64,000 bases of DNA from Planctomycetota bacterium (GCA_016794565.1 JAEUHQ010000134.1:1-64000), one strand, 5' to 3'; positions 45,762 through 55,250 are shown, numbered from the stretch's first letter. The notes: generated by a model not told the origin, from the sequence alone. Translations and numbers: made by a program.

Positions 45762-46453
45762 TACTTGCCGTCCTTGCCGCCGTTCTGCGGCGCGGCGGGT
45801 GGCGCCTCGCTCGCGGGGTCGAGCGGAACCTGCACGAGCTTGATGAGTGCAGGCGTGAGGTCGAGCTCCTCGGCGGCGAACAGCACCTGCCGCTGCTCGA
45901 AGGTGCGCAGGCGGGAGACGATGCGCCCCTGCTTCTCGTCGTCGGACGACTTGTCGTCCACGTCGATGCGCAGGACGAGCGACAGTCCGCGGTCCTTCGC
46001 GAGTTGCTTCACCGCGGCTTCGAGTTCCTCGTAGATCGCGAGCTGCACCTTCGCCTGTTCGGCACGCATTTCGTCGCTGAGCAGCTGCGCAGTCGCACGC
46101 TTCTGCTGCAGAAGCAGGTCGTACTCGAGTTCCTTGCGGCCACGCTCCCGCGAACCCTCCTTCAGGTTCGGGATGAGGCCCTTCAGTTCGCTCGCACGCC
46201 GGTCGAGCTCCTTCATCACGCCTTCCCGCTCCTGGCCTTCGCGCTGCAGGCGCTCGCGCTCCCGGATGGTGCGAGGGTGCAGGTCGAACACACGGCCGAG
46301 GTCGACGACGCCGATCACGAGCGGCGGCGGCGTCTTCTTCGCGGCAGCCTCGGCCGGCTGCGCCTCGGGCTTCGGCGCAGTCTTGCCGTCCTGGGCGGGC
46401 AGCAGCGGAACCAGTGAGGCGCAGAGAGCGAAGAACGGCGCGCGGAGTCTCAT
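45761..46453 (-). CDS. skp: OmpH/Skp family periplasmic chaperone
   Basis: The 230-residue product has a signal peptide (about 1-20, LLPAQ end), then VIGVVDLGRVFDLHPRTIRERERLQ and a long charged coiled-coil stretch (about 60-150) ending in a beta segment (LSLVLRIDV), as in Skp/OmpH. It is longer than E. coli Skp (about 160 residues) because of an N-terminal Pro/Ala linker and a C-terminal tail. Skp holds outer-membrane proteins in the periplasm. Its position just before lpxC-fabZ is that of skp in lipid A clusters. Confidence 0.86.
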   Translation of the reverse strand: MRLRAPFFALCASLVPLLPAQDGKTAPKPEAQPAEAAAKKTPPPLVIGVVDLGRVFDLHPRTIRERERLQREGQEREGVMKELDRRASELKGLIPNLKEGSRERGRKELEYDLLLQQKRATAQLLSDEMRAEQAKVQLAIYEELEAAVKQLAKDRGLSLVLRIDVDDKSSDDEKQGRIVSRLRTFEQRQVLFAAEELDLTPALIKLVQVPLDPASEAPPAAPQNGGKDGK

Positions 46454-46550
46454 GGCAGACCGCGCACGGTAGCAGGCGCCCCGCCGAAAGGCCACGCACG
46501 CGTCGCCGCGGCGACCTTGCTCGCGCGGCGGGCGACCGTAGCCTCTGGCG
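46454..46550. promoter_or_regulatory. divergent promoter region for skp-lpxC and JAMM-acpS
   Basis: This 97-base gap separates two divergent gene groups, so both promoters must lie in or near it. I see no clear -35/-10 hexamers in this GC-rich stretch. Confidence 0.3.
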
Positions 46551-46985
46551 ATGCGCCCGAAGGCCGTGTGGATCGATCCGGCGACGCGTGCGCAGCTCGA
46601 AGCGGCGGCCGTGGCAGCACTCCCCGACGAGTTCGTCGCCCTGCTCGGAGGCACCGTGGACGACGACCGCCCGGACGTCGACACATTCGTCGCACTCGAC
46701 GCACAGGTCGGCCGCGACTGCTTCGCCGTGCAGCCCCCCGCGTTCGCGCGCGCCGAGGCGGCCATCCGGGCGTCGGGGCGGCATTGGCTCGGATTCGTGC
46801 ACAGCCATCCGAACGGCGCCGCGGTCCCTTCCTTGCGTGACCGCCGCGACGCGTGGCCGCACTGCGTGCAACTCGTCGTCGGTGCGGCGACGGGTCGACC
46901 GGGCACGGTCGGCGCGTTCTGGTTCGACCAGGACGGCATGCACACGATCCCCCTCCTCACGAAGGTGCCGGAGACCGCGCCGTGA
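46551..46985 (+). CDS. JAMM/MPN-domain metalloprotease-like protein
   Basis: The 144-residue product has the JAMM zinc motif: an early Glu in DEFVALLGG and GFVHSHPNGAAVPSLRDRRDAW, which gives H-x-H-P-(x)n-S-(x)2-D. Bacterial single-domain JAMM proteins remove ubiquitin-like carrier tags such as ThiS/MoaD relatives or act in cysteine synthesis. The conserved metal residues suggest activity. It overlaps acpS by four bases (GTGA), so the two are co-translated. The substrate is unknown. Confidence 0.8.
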   Translation: MRPKAVWIDPATRAQLEAAAVAALPDEFVALLGGTVDDDRPDVDTFVALDAQVGRDCFAVQPPAFARAEAAIRASGRHWLGFVHSHPNGAAVPSLRDRRDAWPHCVQLVVGAATGRPGTVGAFWFDQDGMHTIPLLTKVPETAP

Positions 46986-47359
46986 TCGTCGGCATCGGCG
47001 TCGACTCGGTCGCGATCGAGCGCCTCGCGACGGCGTGGCGCCGCACGGGCGAACGCTTCGCACGCCGCATCCTCACCGACGACGAATTCGCGTACTGCCG
47101 CTCGCGCCACCGACCCGCCGAATCGCTCGCCGCGCGCTTCTGCGCGAAGGAGGCGGTGATGAAGTGCCTCGGCACCGGCTGGACCGACGGCATCACGTTC
47201 CGCCAGATCGAGGTCCGCCGCGACGCGCGCGGCGCGGTGCGCCTCGAACTCCACGGCGCCGCCGCGCTACGCGCCGCGGAACTCGGAATCCGCCGCCTGC
47301 ACGTCAGCCTCACGCACACGAAAGACACCGCGACGGCGTTCGTGGTCGCCGAGAACTGA
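46982..47359 (+). CDS. acpS: holo-[acyl-carrier-protein] synthase
   Basis: The 125-residue product has IVGIGVDSVAIERL, where the Asp binds magnesium, RFCAKEAVMKCLGTG with the catalytic Glu, and LHVSLTHTKDTATAFVV. These are the conserved blocks of AcpS, which transfers 4'-phosphopantetheine from CoA to acyl carrier protein. Length is normal for the family. The GTG start overlaps the JAMM stop. It links the divergent lipid A block to fatty acid synthesis, which needs holo-ACP. Confidence 0.93.
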   Translation: MIVGIGVDSVAIERLATAWRRTGERFARRILTDDEFAYCRSRHRPAESLAARFCAKEAVMKCLGTGWTDGITFRQIEVRRDARGAVRLELHGAAALRAAELGIRRLHVSLTHTKDTATAFVVAEN

Positions 47360-47465
47360 CGCTGCCATCGACCGCGGTCGCCGCGCGAGTCCCGGGGCGG
47401 GACAACGGGGTGCCGGCCGTCGAACGAGTTCGCGGAAGCTGCCGAAGACCACGCGTCGACTGCAA

Positions 47466-48587
47466 ATGTCCGCGCGCATCCACAGCCTTGCCGCCGGCGT
47501 CGTCGCCGCCTTGTCGATCCAGGGCTGCGCCGTGGCCCCGGACATGGGAATGCCGCGACGACTCTGCTTCGTCCGCACGATCGCGCTGCCCGTGGACGTT
47601 TCGACCGGCCTCGCAGCCGCGGCAGTGCGGCACGCGTTGCCGTTCTCCGACCCGGTGCTCGCTTCGGCCGGAGCGCCGGCTTCCGCGAACGGCCCTGGGT
47701 TCGAGATCGCCTACGAGTGCACGCCGCAGGGCTGCTGGATCCCGGTCGCCAACGCGCGGATCCGCTTCGCCGCGAAGCCGGGCGGCATCGCCACCGAAGT
47801 CGACGCACTGTGCGGCAATCGGGTCCTGCGGTCCCTCGGCGGTGCAGCCGGGGCGAAGCTGCTCCTTCGCTGCGTTCCCACGGGCGATTCGACCTGTGCC
47901 GTCGAAGCCGACCTGCCGCCCGCGATCGCGGATCGCATCACCGAGGCGCTCGATCGCGCGTTCGCGCTGGCGGCCGAGCCCGACACGCCGGCGCTCGGAC
48001 TCGGCGAGCCCAACCTGCGTGCCTTCTCCTGCGACCGTCTCCTGCGCGGTGCCGCGGACGACCTCGGGAACGGTCGGCCCCAGCGCGCGGCGGAACGACT
48101 GCATCTGGCGACTCGCCTGGCCGACGGTGTGCCCGAGTTCCAGCGGCGCATCGCCCTGCTCTCGACGCGAACGGGCGACGGAGCACTCGCCACGGACCAC
48201 GCGCAGCAGGCGATGCTGATCGCACAGGACCCGGTCGCGCGCGCGAGCTGGGCGCGCCGCGTTTCCGCCGCCGAGGGCGACGACCGCGCCATCGTCGCGG
48301 ACCGCGCCGTCGCCGAGCTGATGCTGCACTCCGCCCGTCGGCTCCGGCCCGCTCCCGCGCAGGACTACGAGGTCCTCCGTTCGGTGCACGAGCAGAACGA
48401 GTGGAGCATGGGTGCACTCGCGTGCGCGCTGCTGGCGCGCGAACACACGTTCGCGGACGGAGCGGCGGTCGCGCCGGCGACGCAGCCGATCGGCAAGCGT
48501 CCGTTCGACCTCGCGCTGCGCTTCGCGGCAGCGCCGCTCACGCTGCCGGACCGGCCGACGGTGACGGCGGCCGCGGCCCCGCGCTGA
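47466..48587 (+). CDS. predicted lipoprotein with TPR-like helices
   Basis: The 373-residue product has a lipoprotein signal with LSIQGC near residues 16-21. The middle has regular Ala-rich helices (NGRPQRAAERLHLATRLADGVPEFQRRIALLS, DGALATDHAQQAMLIAQD) that resemble TPR repeats. No family is recognised. It starts 106 bases after acpS on the same strand and is convergent with the protein kinase gene. It is presumably attached to a membrane and binds protein. Confidence 0.65.
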   Translation: MSARIHSLAAGVVAALSIQGCAVAPDMGMPRRLCFVRTIALPVDVSTGLAAAAVRHALPFSDPVLASAGAPASANGPGFEIAYECTPQGCWIPVANARIRFAAKPGGIATEVDALCGNRVLRSLGGAAGAKLLLRCVPTGDSTCAVEADLPPAIADRITEALDRAFALAAEPDTPALGLGEPNLRAFSCDRLLRGAADDLGNGRPQRAAERLHLATRLADGVPEFQRRIALLSTRTGDGALATDHAQQAMLIAQDPVARASWARRVSAAEGDDRAIVADRAVAELMLHSARRLRPAPAQDYEVLRSVHEQNEWSMGALACALLAREHTFADGAAVAPATQPIGKRPFDLALRFAAAPLTLPDRPTVTAAAAPR

Positions 48588-48614
48588 CCGCCGCTCCGGC
48601 ACCGCGCGCTCGCA

Positions 48615-51600
48615 TCAGAAGCCGATCGCTCGAACGACGAAGCGGTGCACGGCGATCTCCTGCCGTGCGTGAAACGCGACGGCGATCGGTGCCTGCGGAT
48701 CCACCTCCCGCGACTCGTCGAACACGTTCGTGCCCTCGAGCGTCACCTTGACGGCGGCCCGGCGCCGCGTCGCCGAAGGCAGCACGTCGATGACGAGGCG
48801 GTGCACGGCGCCCGGCACGACGATGTTCCGTGTCGACCCGAAGGCCTCCTGGGCCACGTGGAGGAACGCGCGCTGGGCCAGGTCCTCGCGTCTGAGATCG
48901 CCGTCGACCACCGTGCAGAACAGGCAGTCGTTCGCGGCGATCCACAGGAGCACCGCTATGCCGCGGAACTCGACGACGTAGAAGCGACGCCCGATGGTCG
49001 CCGGCGGCACCACGAAGTCGACCTGCAGGGTCGATCGCTGCACCGAGGGCTGGATGCCGGTGTTGCACCGCAGCGCCTGCAGCGACAGCTCGCTCCACGG
49101 CCGGTCGCCGCCGGCGAACTCGAGCGCACCGCCGCGCGCCGACCACCCTTCCCCGGCCCCGCTGCGCAGCACGGTTGCCGGCATCGCGACCTCGGCGGCG
49201 ATCTCGTCGTTCGCGATCCCGACGCTCACGGCTGCCCCGCGCGGCGAGCCGCCGACCAGTTCGGCCTGCACCGCGCGCCGCCGCCGCTCGAGCACGAGCC
49301 AGCGCCGGGTGGTGCGCACTTCCCCTCGTTCCAGGTCGGTCCATTCCGCGACCGGCACCCGGGTCTCGCAGGCGAGAAGAGCCGCTTCGACTTCCGCGAG
49401 GTCGCCAGACCGCGCCGCGCCCTCACGTGCGCGCGTGAGACCGGCGAACAACGCCGGACGATCCAGGGACGCGTCCGGCTCTTCACCCCGGAATCGCTGG
49501 ATACGCGGCCAGACATCGTGAACGAGAAAAGCATCGTCCTCCGCGGGCAGGGTGCGCAGCAGCACACCGACGCCGGCCAGGTCGTCGGCCACCATCGTCG
49601 CGACCGCGACGCCGGCGGTCCGGGTCCGTTCCGGCAGTGCGGCCATCGGGTCGCTGCCTTGCTGACGAAGCTGCAGCAGGAGGTCGCCGAACCGGAACTC
49701 GCCGAGCCGCGCGAGCCGCGCAGGCTGTGCGCCCGCGCGACACATCAAGCGCAGCGCGCCACCGTTCACCTCCGTGTGGAGCTGCACGGCGGTCACCGCG
49801 CTCGTCCGCGAGAAAGCGATGACCGGCGACGGAGCACGGGAGATGGCCTGCACCACCGCGATCTCCACGTCGCGTGCGGCCTCGAGCGCCTCGCGGTGAC
49901 GCGCTGCCTGGCGGTCGTGGCGCGGTGCGGGGGCACCGGCCCGCTCGAGCAGGGCCAGCGCGTCGTCGGCACTGCCGACGCAGTAGGCCCGCCAGGCGAG
50001 GTCGCAGCGCGCGTCGAACCGCCCCTCCTGCGCGAGCGCAGCGGCTGCCGCCACCGCCTGCTGCATCGCGCCCACTTGCTGTTCGACCCCGGGCCACGGG
50101 TCGTGGCCCACGCGGAACCGGGACGCCGCCGGCCACGCCTGCGCGAGATCCTGGCGGAAGCGCGCGATCACGGCGGCGATCGTGTCCGGGTCGTCGCCGG
50201 CGCGCAGCCTCTCCGCCTGTGCGGCGCAGACTTCGTCCACTTCGGCGCGCAGCGCCGACGCGACCGCCGCTTCGGCCGCTGCGATCGCATCGATCGCAGC
50301 CGACTGCGCCCGAGAGTGCATCTCCGTCAGGCGCTGCTTCAGCGCGGGCTGAATGCGTTCGGGCAGTGGAAGCCGCACGCCGTCGCAGAACGTCGCCAGG
50401 GCATCGGCCCACAGGCGCGACGCGGCGGCGAAGTCGCCGGCGCGCACCCGCTCTTCCGACCGTGCGGGCAATGTCGACCCGAGGAACCCCTCGAAGCGCA
50501 CGACCAGTTCGCGATCGCGTTCCGCGAGTTCGCGATCGATCGCCGTCGCCAGTTCGTCGATGCGCACGGTGCGAACCTGCGGCGGCAACTGGCCGAGCAC
50601 CACGCCGGCGCGGTCACGGAGCACCGGAGCGATGCGCTCGCGCTCGCACCGCTGGCGGTCCGGCCAGATCGAGGGGTCGCGACACCACGCCTGCAGTTCG
50701 GCCCAGCGCGGTCCGGCGAGCTCGGCAACGGTGACGTCGACCAACTGCTGCAACACCACGGCCACGGCACGTTCGCGCTGCAGCACCTGCGCCTCCGTGC
50801 CGAGTGGCGCCGATCCCGACAGGTTGCGCAGGATCTGCAGACGCGCCCCGGGGGTCGCCGCCGCCCCGAGGTCGCGATCGAGCTGCACCAGGAACTCGTC
50901 CGGCGTGGGCAATTCGACGTCCGGCCCCCGCATCTGCGTGCCGATCCACAGCGCCACGCCCGCCAACGCAACGACGCCGAGACCGACGCCCAGCGTCGGC
51001 CAGAGGGCCGTACGCGGGCCGGTCGATGCGACGAGCCGATCGACATCGACCTGCGGCGGCAGCGCTCGCTCGATCCGGTCGAGATCGTCCAGCAGTTCGC
51101 GCGGCGTCTGGTAACGGACGCGCAGGTCCTTGGCGAGCAGCTTGCGGATCACCAGCGAGAGACCGGGCGACAACGCCGGGTTGATCTCGTCGGGCGGCAC
51201 CGGAGTCTCGTGCAACAGCTTCGTGAGCAGCTGGGCCATCGTGTCGCCGCGGAACGGCGGCACTCCGGTCGCCATGTGGTAGAGCGTCGCGCCGAGCGAG
51301 TACAGGTCGCTGCGGACGTCGACATCCTGCGGGTTTCGCGCCTGCTCCGGCGAGATGTACTGAGGCGTGCCGACCGTTGCACCGTCGCGCGTCAGGGTCA
51401 TGTCCGCGGGCCCCTTCGCGAGGCCCATGTCGGTCAACTTCACGTTGCCGCGTTCGTCGATCAGGATGTTGCCGGGCTTGATGTCGCGGTGGATGACGCC
51501 CCGCTGGTACGCGTGGTCCAGGGCGAGCGCCACCTGGCGGGCGACGCGCCGCACGTACTCCTCCGCGAACATGCCCCATTCGACGAGCAGCGCGCGCAGC

Positions 51601-51881
51601 GACTTGCCCTCGACGAACTCCATCACGAAGTAGTGGTAGCCGCCCTGCTCGCCCAGGTCGTAACCCGTGACGATGTGCGCGTGGTTCAGGGAGGCGACGA
51701 TTCGCGCCTCGCGGCGGAGTCGGTCGACGTAGCGCGTGTCTCTTGCGAGCGAAGGCTTGAGCACCTTCAACGCGACGATGCGGTTCAGCTTCTTGTGCCG
51801 CGCCTTGAACACGGTGCCCATCGCGCCGGCGCCGACCCGGTCGAGGATCTCGTAGTCCGAGAATGGCTGCGCGAAGGTCAT
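48615..51881 (-). CDS. membrane Ser/Thr protein kinase (Pkn family) with large C-terminal sensor region
   Basis: The 1088-residue product starts with a kinase domain (about residues 8-280): GAGAMGTVF P-loop, VALKVL with the ATP-binding Lys, VIHRDIKPGNILI, TDMGLAKG (DMG in place of DFG) and GTPQYISPEQ. A single helix near 290-312 anchors it, and 770 residues follow outside, with helical segments and beta-rich repeats, no family recognised. It should phosphorylate Ser or Thr in response to an envelope signal. It lies 16 bases after the sigma54 activator gene on the same strand, so the two are likely one operon. Confidence 0.88.
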   Translation of the reverse strand: MTFAQPFSDYEILDRVGAGAMGTVFKARHKKLNRIVALKVLKPSLARDTRYVDRLRREARIVASLNHAHIVTGYDLGEQGGYHYFVMEFVEGKSLRALLVEWGMFAEEYVRRVARQVALALDHAYQRGVIHRDIKPGNILIDERGNVKLTDMGLAKGPADMTLTRDGATVGTPQYISPEQARNPQDVDVRSDLYSLGATLYHMATGVPPFRGDTMAQLLTKLLHETPVPPDEINPALSPGLSLVIRKLLAKDLRVRYQTPRELLDDLDRIERALPPQVDVDRLVASTGPRTALWPTLGVGLGVVALAGVALWIGTQMRGPDVELPTPDEFLVQLDRDLGAAATPGARLQILRNLSGSAPLGTEAQVLQRERAVAVVLQQLVDVTVAELAGPRWAELQAWCRDPSIWPDRQRCERERIAPVLRDRAGVVLGQLPPQVRTVRIDELATAIDRELAERDRELVVRFEGFLGSTLPARSEERVRAGDFAAASRLWADALATFCDGVRLPLPERIQPALKQRLTEMHSRAQSAAIDAIAAAEAAVASALRAEVDEVCAAQAERLRAGDDPDTIAAVIARFRQDLAQAWPAASRFRVGHDPWPGVEQQVGAMQQAVAAAAALAQEGRFDARCDLAWRAYCVGSADDALALLERAGAPAPRHDRQAARHREALEAARDVEIAVVQAISRAPSPVIAFSRTSAVTAVQLHTEVNGGALRLMCRAGAQPARLARLGEFRFGDLLLQLRQQGSDPMAALPERTRTAGVAVATMVADDLAGVGVLLRTLPAEDDAFLVHDVWPRIQRFRGEEPDASLDRPALFAGLTRAREGAARSGDLAEVEAALLACETRVPVAEWTDLERGEVRTTRRWLVLERRRRAVQAELVGGSPRGAAVSVGIANDEIAAEVAMPATVLRSGAGEGWSARGGALEFAGGDRPWSELSLQALRCNTGIQPSVQRSTLQVDFVVPPATIGRRFYVVEFRGIAVLLWIAANDCLFCTVVDGDLRREDLAQRAFLHVAQEAFGSTRNIVVPGAVHRLVIDVLPSATRRRAAVKVTLEGTNVFDESREVDPQAPIAVAFHARQEIAVHRFVVRAIGF

Positions 51882-51897
51882 CCGCTGATCGCGTCGA

Positions 51898-53898
51898 TCA
51901 CGGCGAATCGTCGTTCGCGGGCGGGGCACCGGTCGGACGACCGTTCGCGTCGAGCGCGTACTTGTCCAGCTTGCGCTGCAGGGCGAAGCGCGACAACCCC
52001 AGCAGGTCGGCGGCGCGGCTCTTGTTCGACTGGGCACGGTCGAACGCCTTCTGGATCTCACGAGTCTCGAGCTCGCGAACCATGTCGGGCAGTGTCGTGC
52101 CGCGATCGGCCGGCACGCTGCCGTCGTCCGCGAACGACGAGCCCGGCCCCTTGCGTCCCTCGCGGACGTGCTGGCTCAGGTGCGACTCGAGGATCACGCC
52201 ATCGCACAGGATCGCCGCGCGCCGGATCTCGTTCTGCAGTTCGCGCACGTTGCCCGGCCAGTCGTACTGCACGAGGCGCTCCATTGCATCGGGGCTCACC
52301 CGGGTGCGCGTCTGGTTCTCGCGGTGTGCGTCGCCGAGGAAGCGCTTCACGAGCTGCGGAATGTCCTCCCGGCGATCGCGCAGCGGCGGCAGGTGCACGG
52401 GCAGCACGGCGAGGCGGTAGTAGAGGTCCTCGCGGAAACCGCCGTCGCGCACCATGGTCTCGAGGTTGCGGTTGGTCGCGCAGATCAGCCGCACGTCGAC
52501 CTTGATCGTCTCGCGGCCGCCGAGCGGGCGCACTTCGCCTTCCTGCAGGACCCGGAGCAGCTTCTTCTGCAACTCGAGGGGCATGTCGCCCACTTCGTCG
52601 AGGAAGAGCACGCCGCCGTTCGCGGACTCCAGCAGACCCTTCTTGCTCGCCGTGGCGCCGGTGAACGCTCCGCGCACGTAACCGAAGAGTTCGCTCTCGA
52701 GCAGTGCCTCGGGCAGCGCCGCGCAGTTCTCGCTGACGAAGGCCTTCTGCTTGCGCGCACTGTGCGAGTGGATCGCACGCGCGACGAGTTCCTTGCCGGT
52801 TCCCGAATCACCGGTGACGAGCACCGGGTCGTCCGTCTCGATGTACTTGTCCAGCAGTGCGAACACGTTCCGCATCGCGCGTCCGTTGCCGACGATCTGC
52901 TTGTAGTCGTACTTGCTGCGGTTGCTCAGCGTCTGCGTGCTGATCTCCTCGCGGATCTGCGAGAGCTCGCTCGACTTCTCCTGCAGCTGACCCTTCAGCG
53001 CCGCATTGAGCTGGTCGACGCGGTCGAGCGCAGACTGCAACTCGAGCTGCTTGCCGCGCAGCTGCTCGAGCGTGCGGGCGTTGTGGATCGCGGTGCCAGC
53101 GTGATCCGCGAGTGACAGGAGCAACGCCTTCTCACGCTCCTGGAAGACCTGCTGCTGGAGGCGATTGTCGACGTACAACACGCCGCCCACCTCGCCCTGG
53201 ATCCGGATCGGGATGCACAGCACGGAGCGCAGCCGCAGATCGGCGACCGACTGCAGGTCGCGAAAACGGTCGTCTTCCTGCGCGTTCGTGGTCAGCTCCG
53301 GGACGCCGGTCGCCATCACGCGGTTGGCGATCGTGCGCGAGATCTTGAACTCGGGCGACAGCACCTCTTCCTGCGCGAAGTTGCGAGCGACCTCGACGGA
53401 GTGTTCGCCATTCTGGCCGAGGATCAGGAAGCCGCGTTCGGCCCCGCACATCTGGATCGTCGCGTCGACGATCTGCGTCAGGAGCCGCGTCAGATCCTGC
53501 TCTTCGTTGAGGGCGCGCGCGATCTGCAGGAACGCGACCAGGTCGTGGCTGCCGCGCGGGTGATCGCCCGGACGGGTCTCGTCGACCGATGCGTTCTCGA
53601 CCGCCGGCAGTCCGAGTGCGATCTCGTAGTTGCCGAGGGCGAACGCTTCGCCGACCTTCAGCTCGGCCCGCAGCACCGGGCGCCCGCGCAGCTTCGCCGG
53701 GTTCTGCGCGCCGGCGTCGACCAGGGCGAAGGACGCGTCGTCGCGTTCGACGCGGCAGTGAATGCGCGACACGAGACGATCGGGCAGGAACAAGTCGCAC
53801 TCGCGCGAACGCCCGATCGACACGACGTCCTGGTGGAACGCGTGGGTCTCGGACTTGCCGTCGCGCGTGACGACCAGCAGGAAGGGGCCTCGACTCAT
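51898..53898 (-). CDS. FHA-GAF-AAA+ sigma54-dependent transcriptional activator
   Basis: The 666-residue product has an N-terminal FHA domain (residues 1-85, SIGRSRECDLFLPDRLVSRIH), a GAF sensor (about 110-275), a short coiled coil, an AAA+ domain with Walker A GDSGTGKE near residue 361, GAFTGA near 411 that contacts sigma54, and Walker B LFLDEVGD, then a Fis-type HTH near 610-650. FHA binds phospho-threonine, so the kinase gene just downstream may be its partner. It would bind enhancer sites and open sigma54 promoters; targets are unknown. The ATG at 53898 is the domain-boundary start. Confidence 0.92.
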   Translation of the reverse strand: MSRGPFLLVVTRDGKSETHAFHQDVVSIGRSRECDLFLPDRLVSRIHCRVERDDASFALVDAGAQNPAKLRGRPVLRAELKVGEAFALGNYEIALGLPAVENASVDETRPGDHPRGSHDLVAFLQIARALNEEQDLTRLLTQIVDATIQMCGAERGFLILGQNGEHSVEVARNFAQEEVLSPEFKISRTIANRVMATGVPELTTNAQEDDRFRDLQSVADLRLRSVLCIPIRIQGEVGGVLYVDNRLQQQVFQEREKALLLSLADHAGTAIHNARTLEQLRGKQLELQSALDRVDQLNAALKGQLQEKSSELSQIREEISTQTLSNRSKYDYKQIVGNGRAMRNVFALLDKYIETDDPVLVTGDSGTGKELVARAIHSHSARKQKAFVSENCAALPEALLESELFGYVRGAFTGATASKKGLLESANGGVLFLDEVGDMPLELQKKLLRVLQEGEVRPLGGRETIKVDVRLICATNRNLETMVRDGGFREDLYYRLAVLPVHLPPLRDRREDIPQLVKRFLGDAHRENQTRTRVSPDAMERLVQYDWPGNVRELQNEIRRAAILCDGVILESHLSQHVREGRKGPGSSFADDGSVPADRGTTLPDMVRELETREIQKAFDRAQSNKSRAADLLGLSRFALQRKLDKYALDANGRPTGAPPANDDSP

Positions 53899-53999
53899 GA
53901 GGGGCGGTGCGAACGCAATAGCCGACGGGTCGGCGATCGTAACCACCGCAGCCGCAGCACCCCGAGGATCCTACCGCCCGGTCGTCGGAGCGCGCGACC

Positions 54000-55070
54000 T
54001 CAGCCGCGAGCGAGAAGGCGCTCGCCGGCCGCGACCACCTCTTCGACCGTGATGTCGCGCATGCAGCGATGATGGCCGAGCGGGCAGACCTTCCGCTGGC
54101 ACGGCGCACACGGCAGGTCTCTGCGCACGATCTCGGTCCGTTCGAGGCAGTAGCGCGTGTAGTCGAGGTCCGTCGGGCCGAACAAGCAGACGATCGGGCG
54201 GTCGAACGCGACCGCGATGTGGCGAGGCCCGGTGTCGCCGGTGACCATCAGCGCCCCGCGACGGATCAACGCCTTCAGCTTGTCGAGCGGCAACACGGGC
54301 CTGGAGAGGCAGATCGCTCCCCCCTCCTTCGCGATGCGCTCACCGAGCTCGACTTCGGACGGACCGACCAGAACCAGCGCCCGCATGCCGTGACGATCCT
54401 GGAACGACTTCGCCACCGCGGCGAACCGTTCGGGCATCCACAACTTGCTCGCGCCGAAGTTGGCGCCGACGACGAGCAGTAGGAGGCGATCGCCGCTCCC
54501 GACGCCTTGCGAACGGAGATGCTCGTCGACCCACGCGTCGTCCTCCGGCGTCACGTCGAGCCGCGGACGCAGGTCGACCGGAGGAAGATCGACGACGTCG
54601 AGCAGGTCGCGGTAGTAGATCGGCATCGGCACCGGCTTCCGCTTCGGGCCCAGCCGCCGCGCGAGAAGGCGGCGCTGCATCTCGGCGCGACGCCCCACGT
54701 TCATGAGGAACGGCCGCCCCTGCGTGTAGCCGAGGCGCAGCGGCACGCGGGCGAGAAACGGCGGCAAACCCGTTGCAAGCGAGTTGGGCAGCACGATGGC
54801 GAGGTCGAAGCGGCGATCGCGCAGGTCGCGCACCTGACGCCACAACGCCCGCAGCCCGGAGGCACGCGGTGTGTCCACGATCTCGTCGAAGACGTTCGAT
54901 CCCGACAGCAACGGCCGCAGGTACGGGCGCATTCCGGCGGCGATGTGGGCCGCCGGGAACGCCGCGCGAACACGCGCGAACGCCGAGGTCGCCATCACGA
55001 AGTCACCGAGCCAGTTCGGAGCCCTGAGCCAGATGCGCCGGACGCGCGACAGGTCCTCGGACAGGGTCAT
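54000..55070 (-). CDS. waaF: ADP-heptose:LPS heptosyltransferase-like (GT9)
   Basis: The 356-residue product has the GT9 layout: RAPNWLGDFVMATSAFARV at the start, LVVGANFGASKLWMPERFA in the middle, and VTGDTGPRHIAVAFDRPIVCLFGPTD near residue 280, with a Cys-rich C-terminus (DLPCAPCQRKVCPLGHHRCMRDI), typical of heptosyltransferase II. It would add heptose to the lipopolysaccharide core on the cytoplasmic face. With LpxC it supports an LPS-bearing outer membrane. The start at 55070 lies before the conserved first strand. Confidence 0.88.
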   Translation of the reverse strand: MTLSEDLSRVRRIWLRAPNWLGDFVMATSAFARVRAAFPAAHIAAGMRPYLRPLLSGSNVFDEIVDTPRASGLRALWRQVRDLRDRRFDLAIVLPNSLATGLPPFLARVPLRLGYTQGRPFLMNVGRRAEMQRRLLARRLGPKRKPVPMPIYYRDLLDVVDLPPVDLRPRLDVTPEDDAWVDEHLRSQGVGSGDRLLLLVVGANFGASKLWMPERFAAVAKSFQDRHGMRALVLVGPSEVELGERIAKEGGAICLSRPVLPLDKLKALIRRGALMVTGDTGPRHIAVAFDRPIVCLFGPTDLDYTRYCLERTEIVRRDLPCAPCQRKVCPLGHHRCMRDITVEEVVAAGERLLARG

Positions 55071-55250
55071 CGACGGCAGTGCGTCACACGAAGCGGGAGC
55101 CGATCCATGGCGGCTCGTCATCTTCGAGGACTCGCAGAGGCCACGCAATCGCGATTCCCCGCGCCGGCCGGCGAGGCCGATGCTGGCGGCAATCACGGGT
55201 CGTGCTACTGTAGCCGCCCCTGCACCGCGCCACCGGCGCCGCCAAGAACC

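Noticed and set aside
45762-47063. A longer LpxC-FabZ N-terminus read through the skp-like gene
   Set aside because: That extension is an alternate frame of the skp-like gene; the GTG at 45761 gives a normal LpxC start.
54507-55250. Upstream extension of the Tex reading frame
   Set aside because: The extension overlaps the heptosyltransferase gene on the opposite strand and has no Tex-like sequence; the ATG at 55251 begins the known N-terminal domain.
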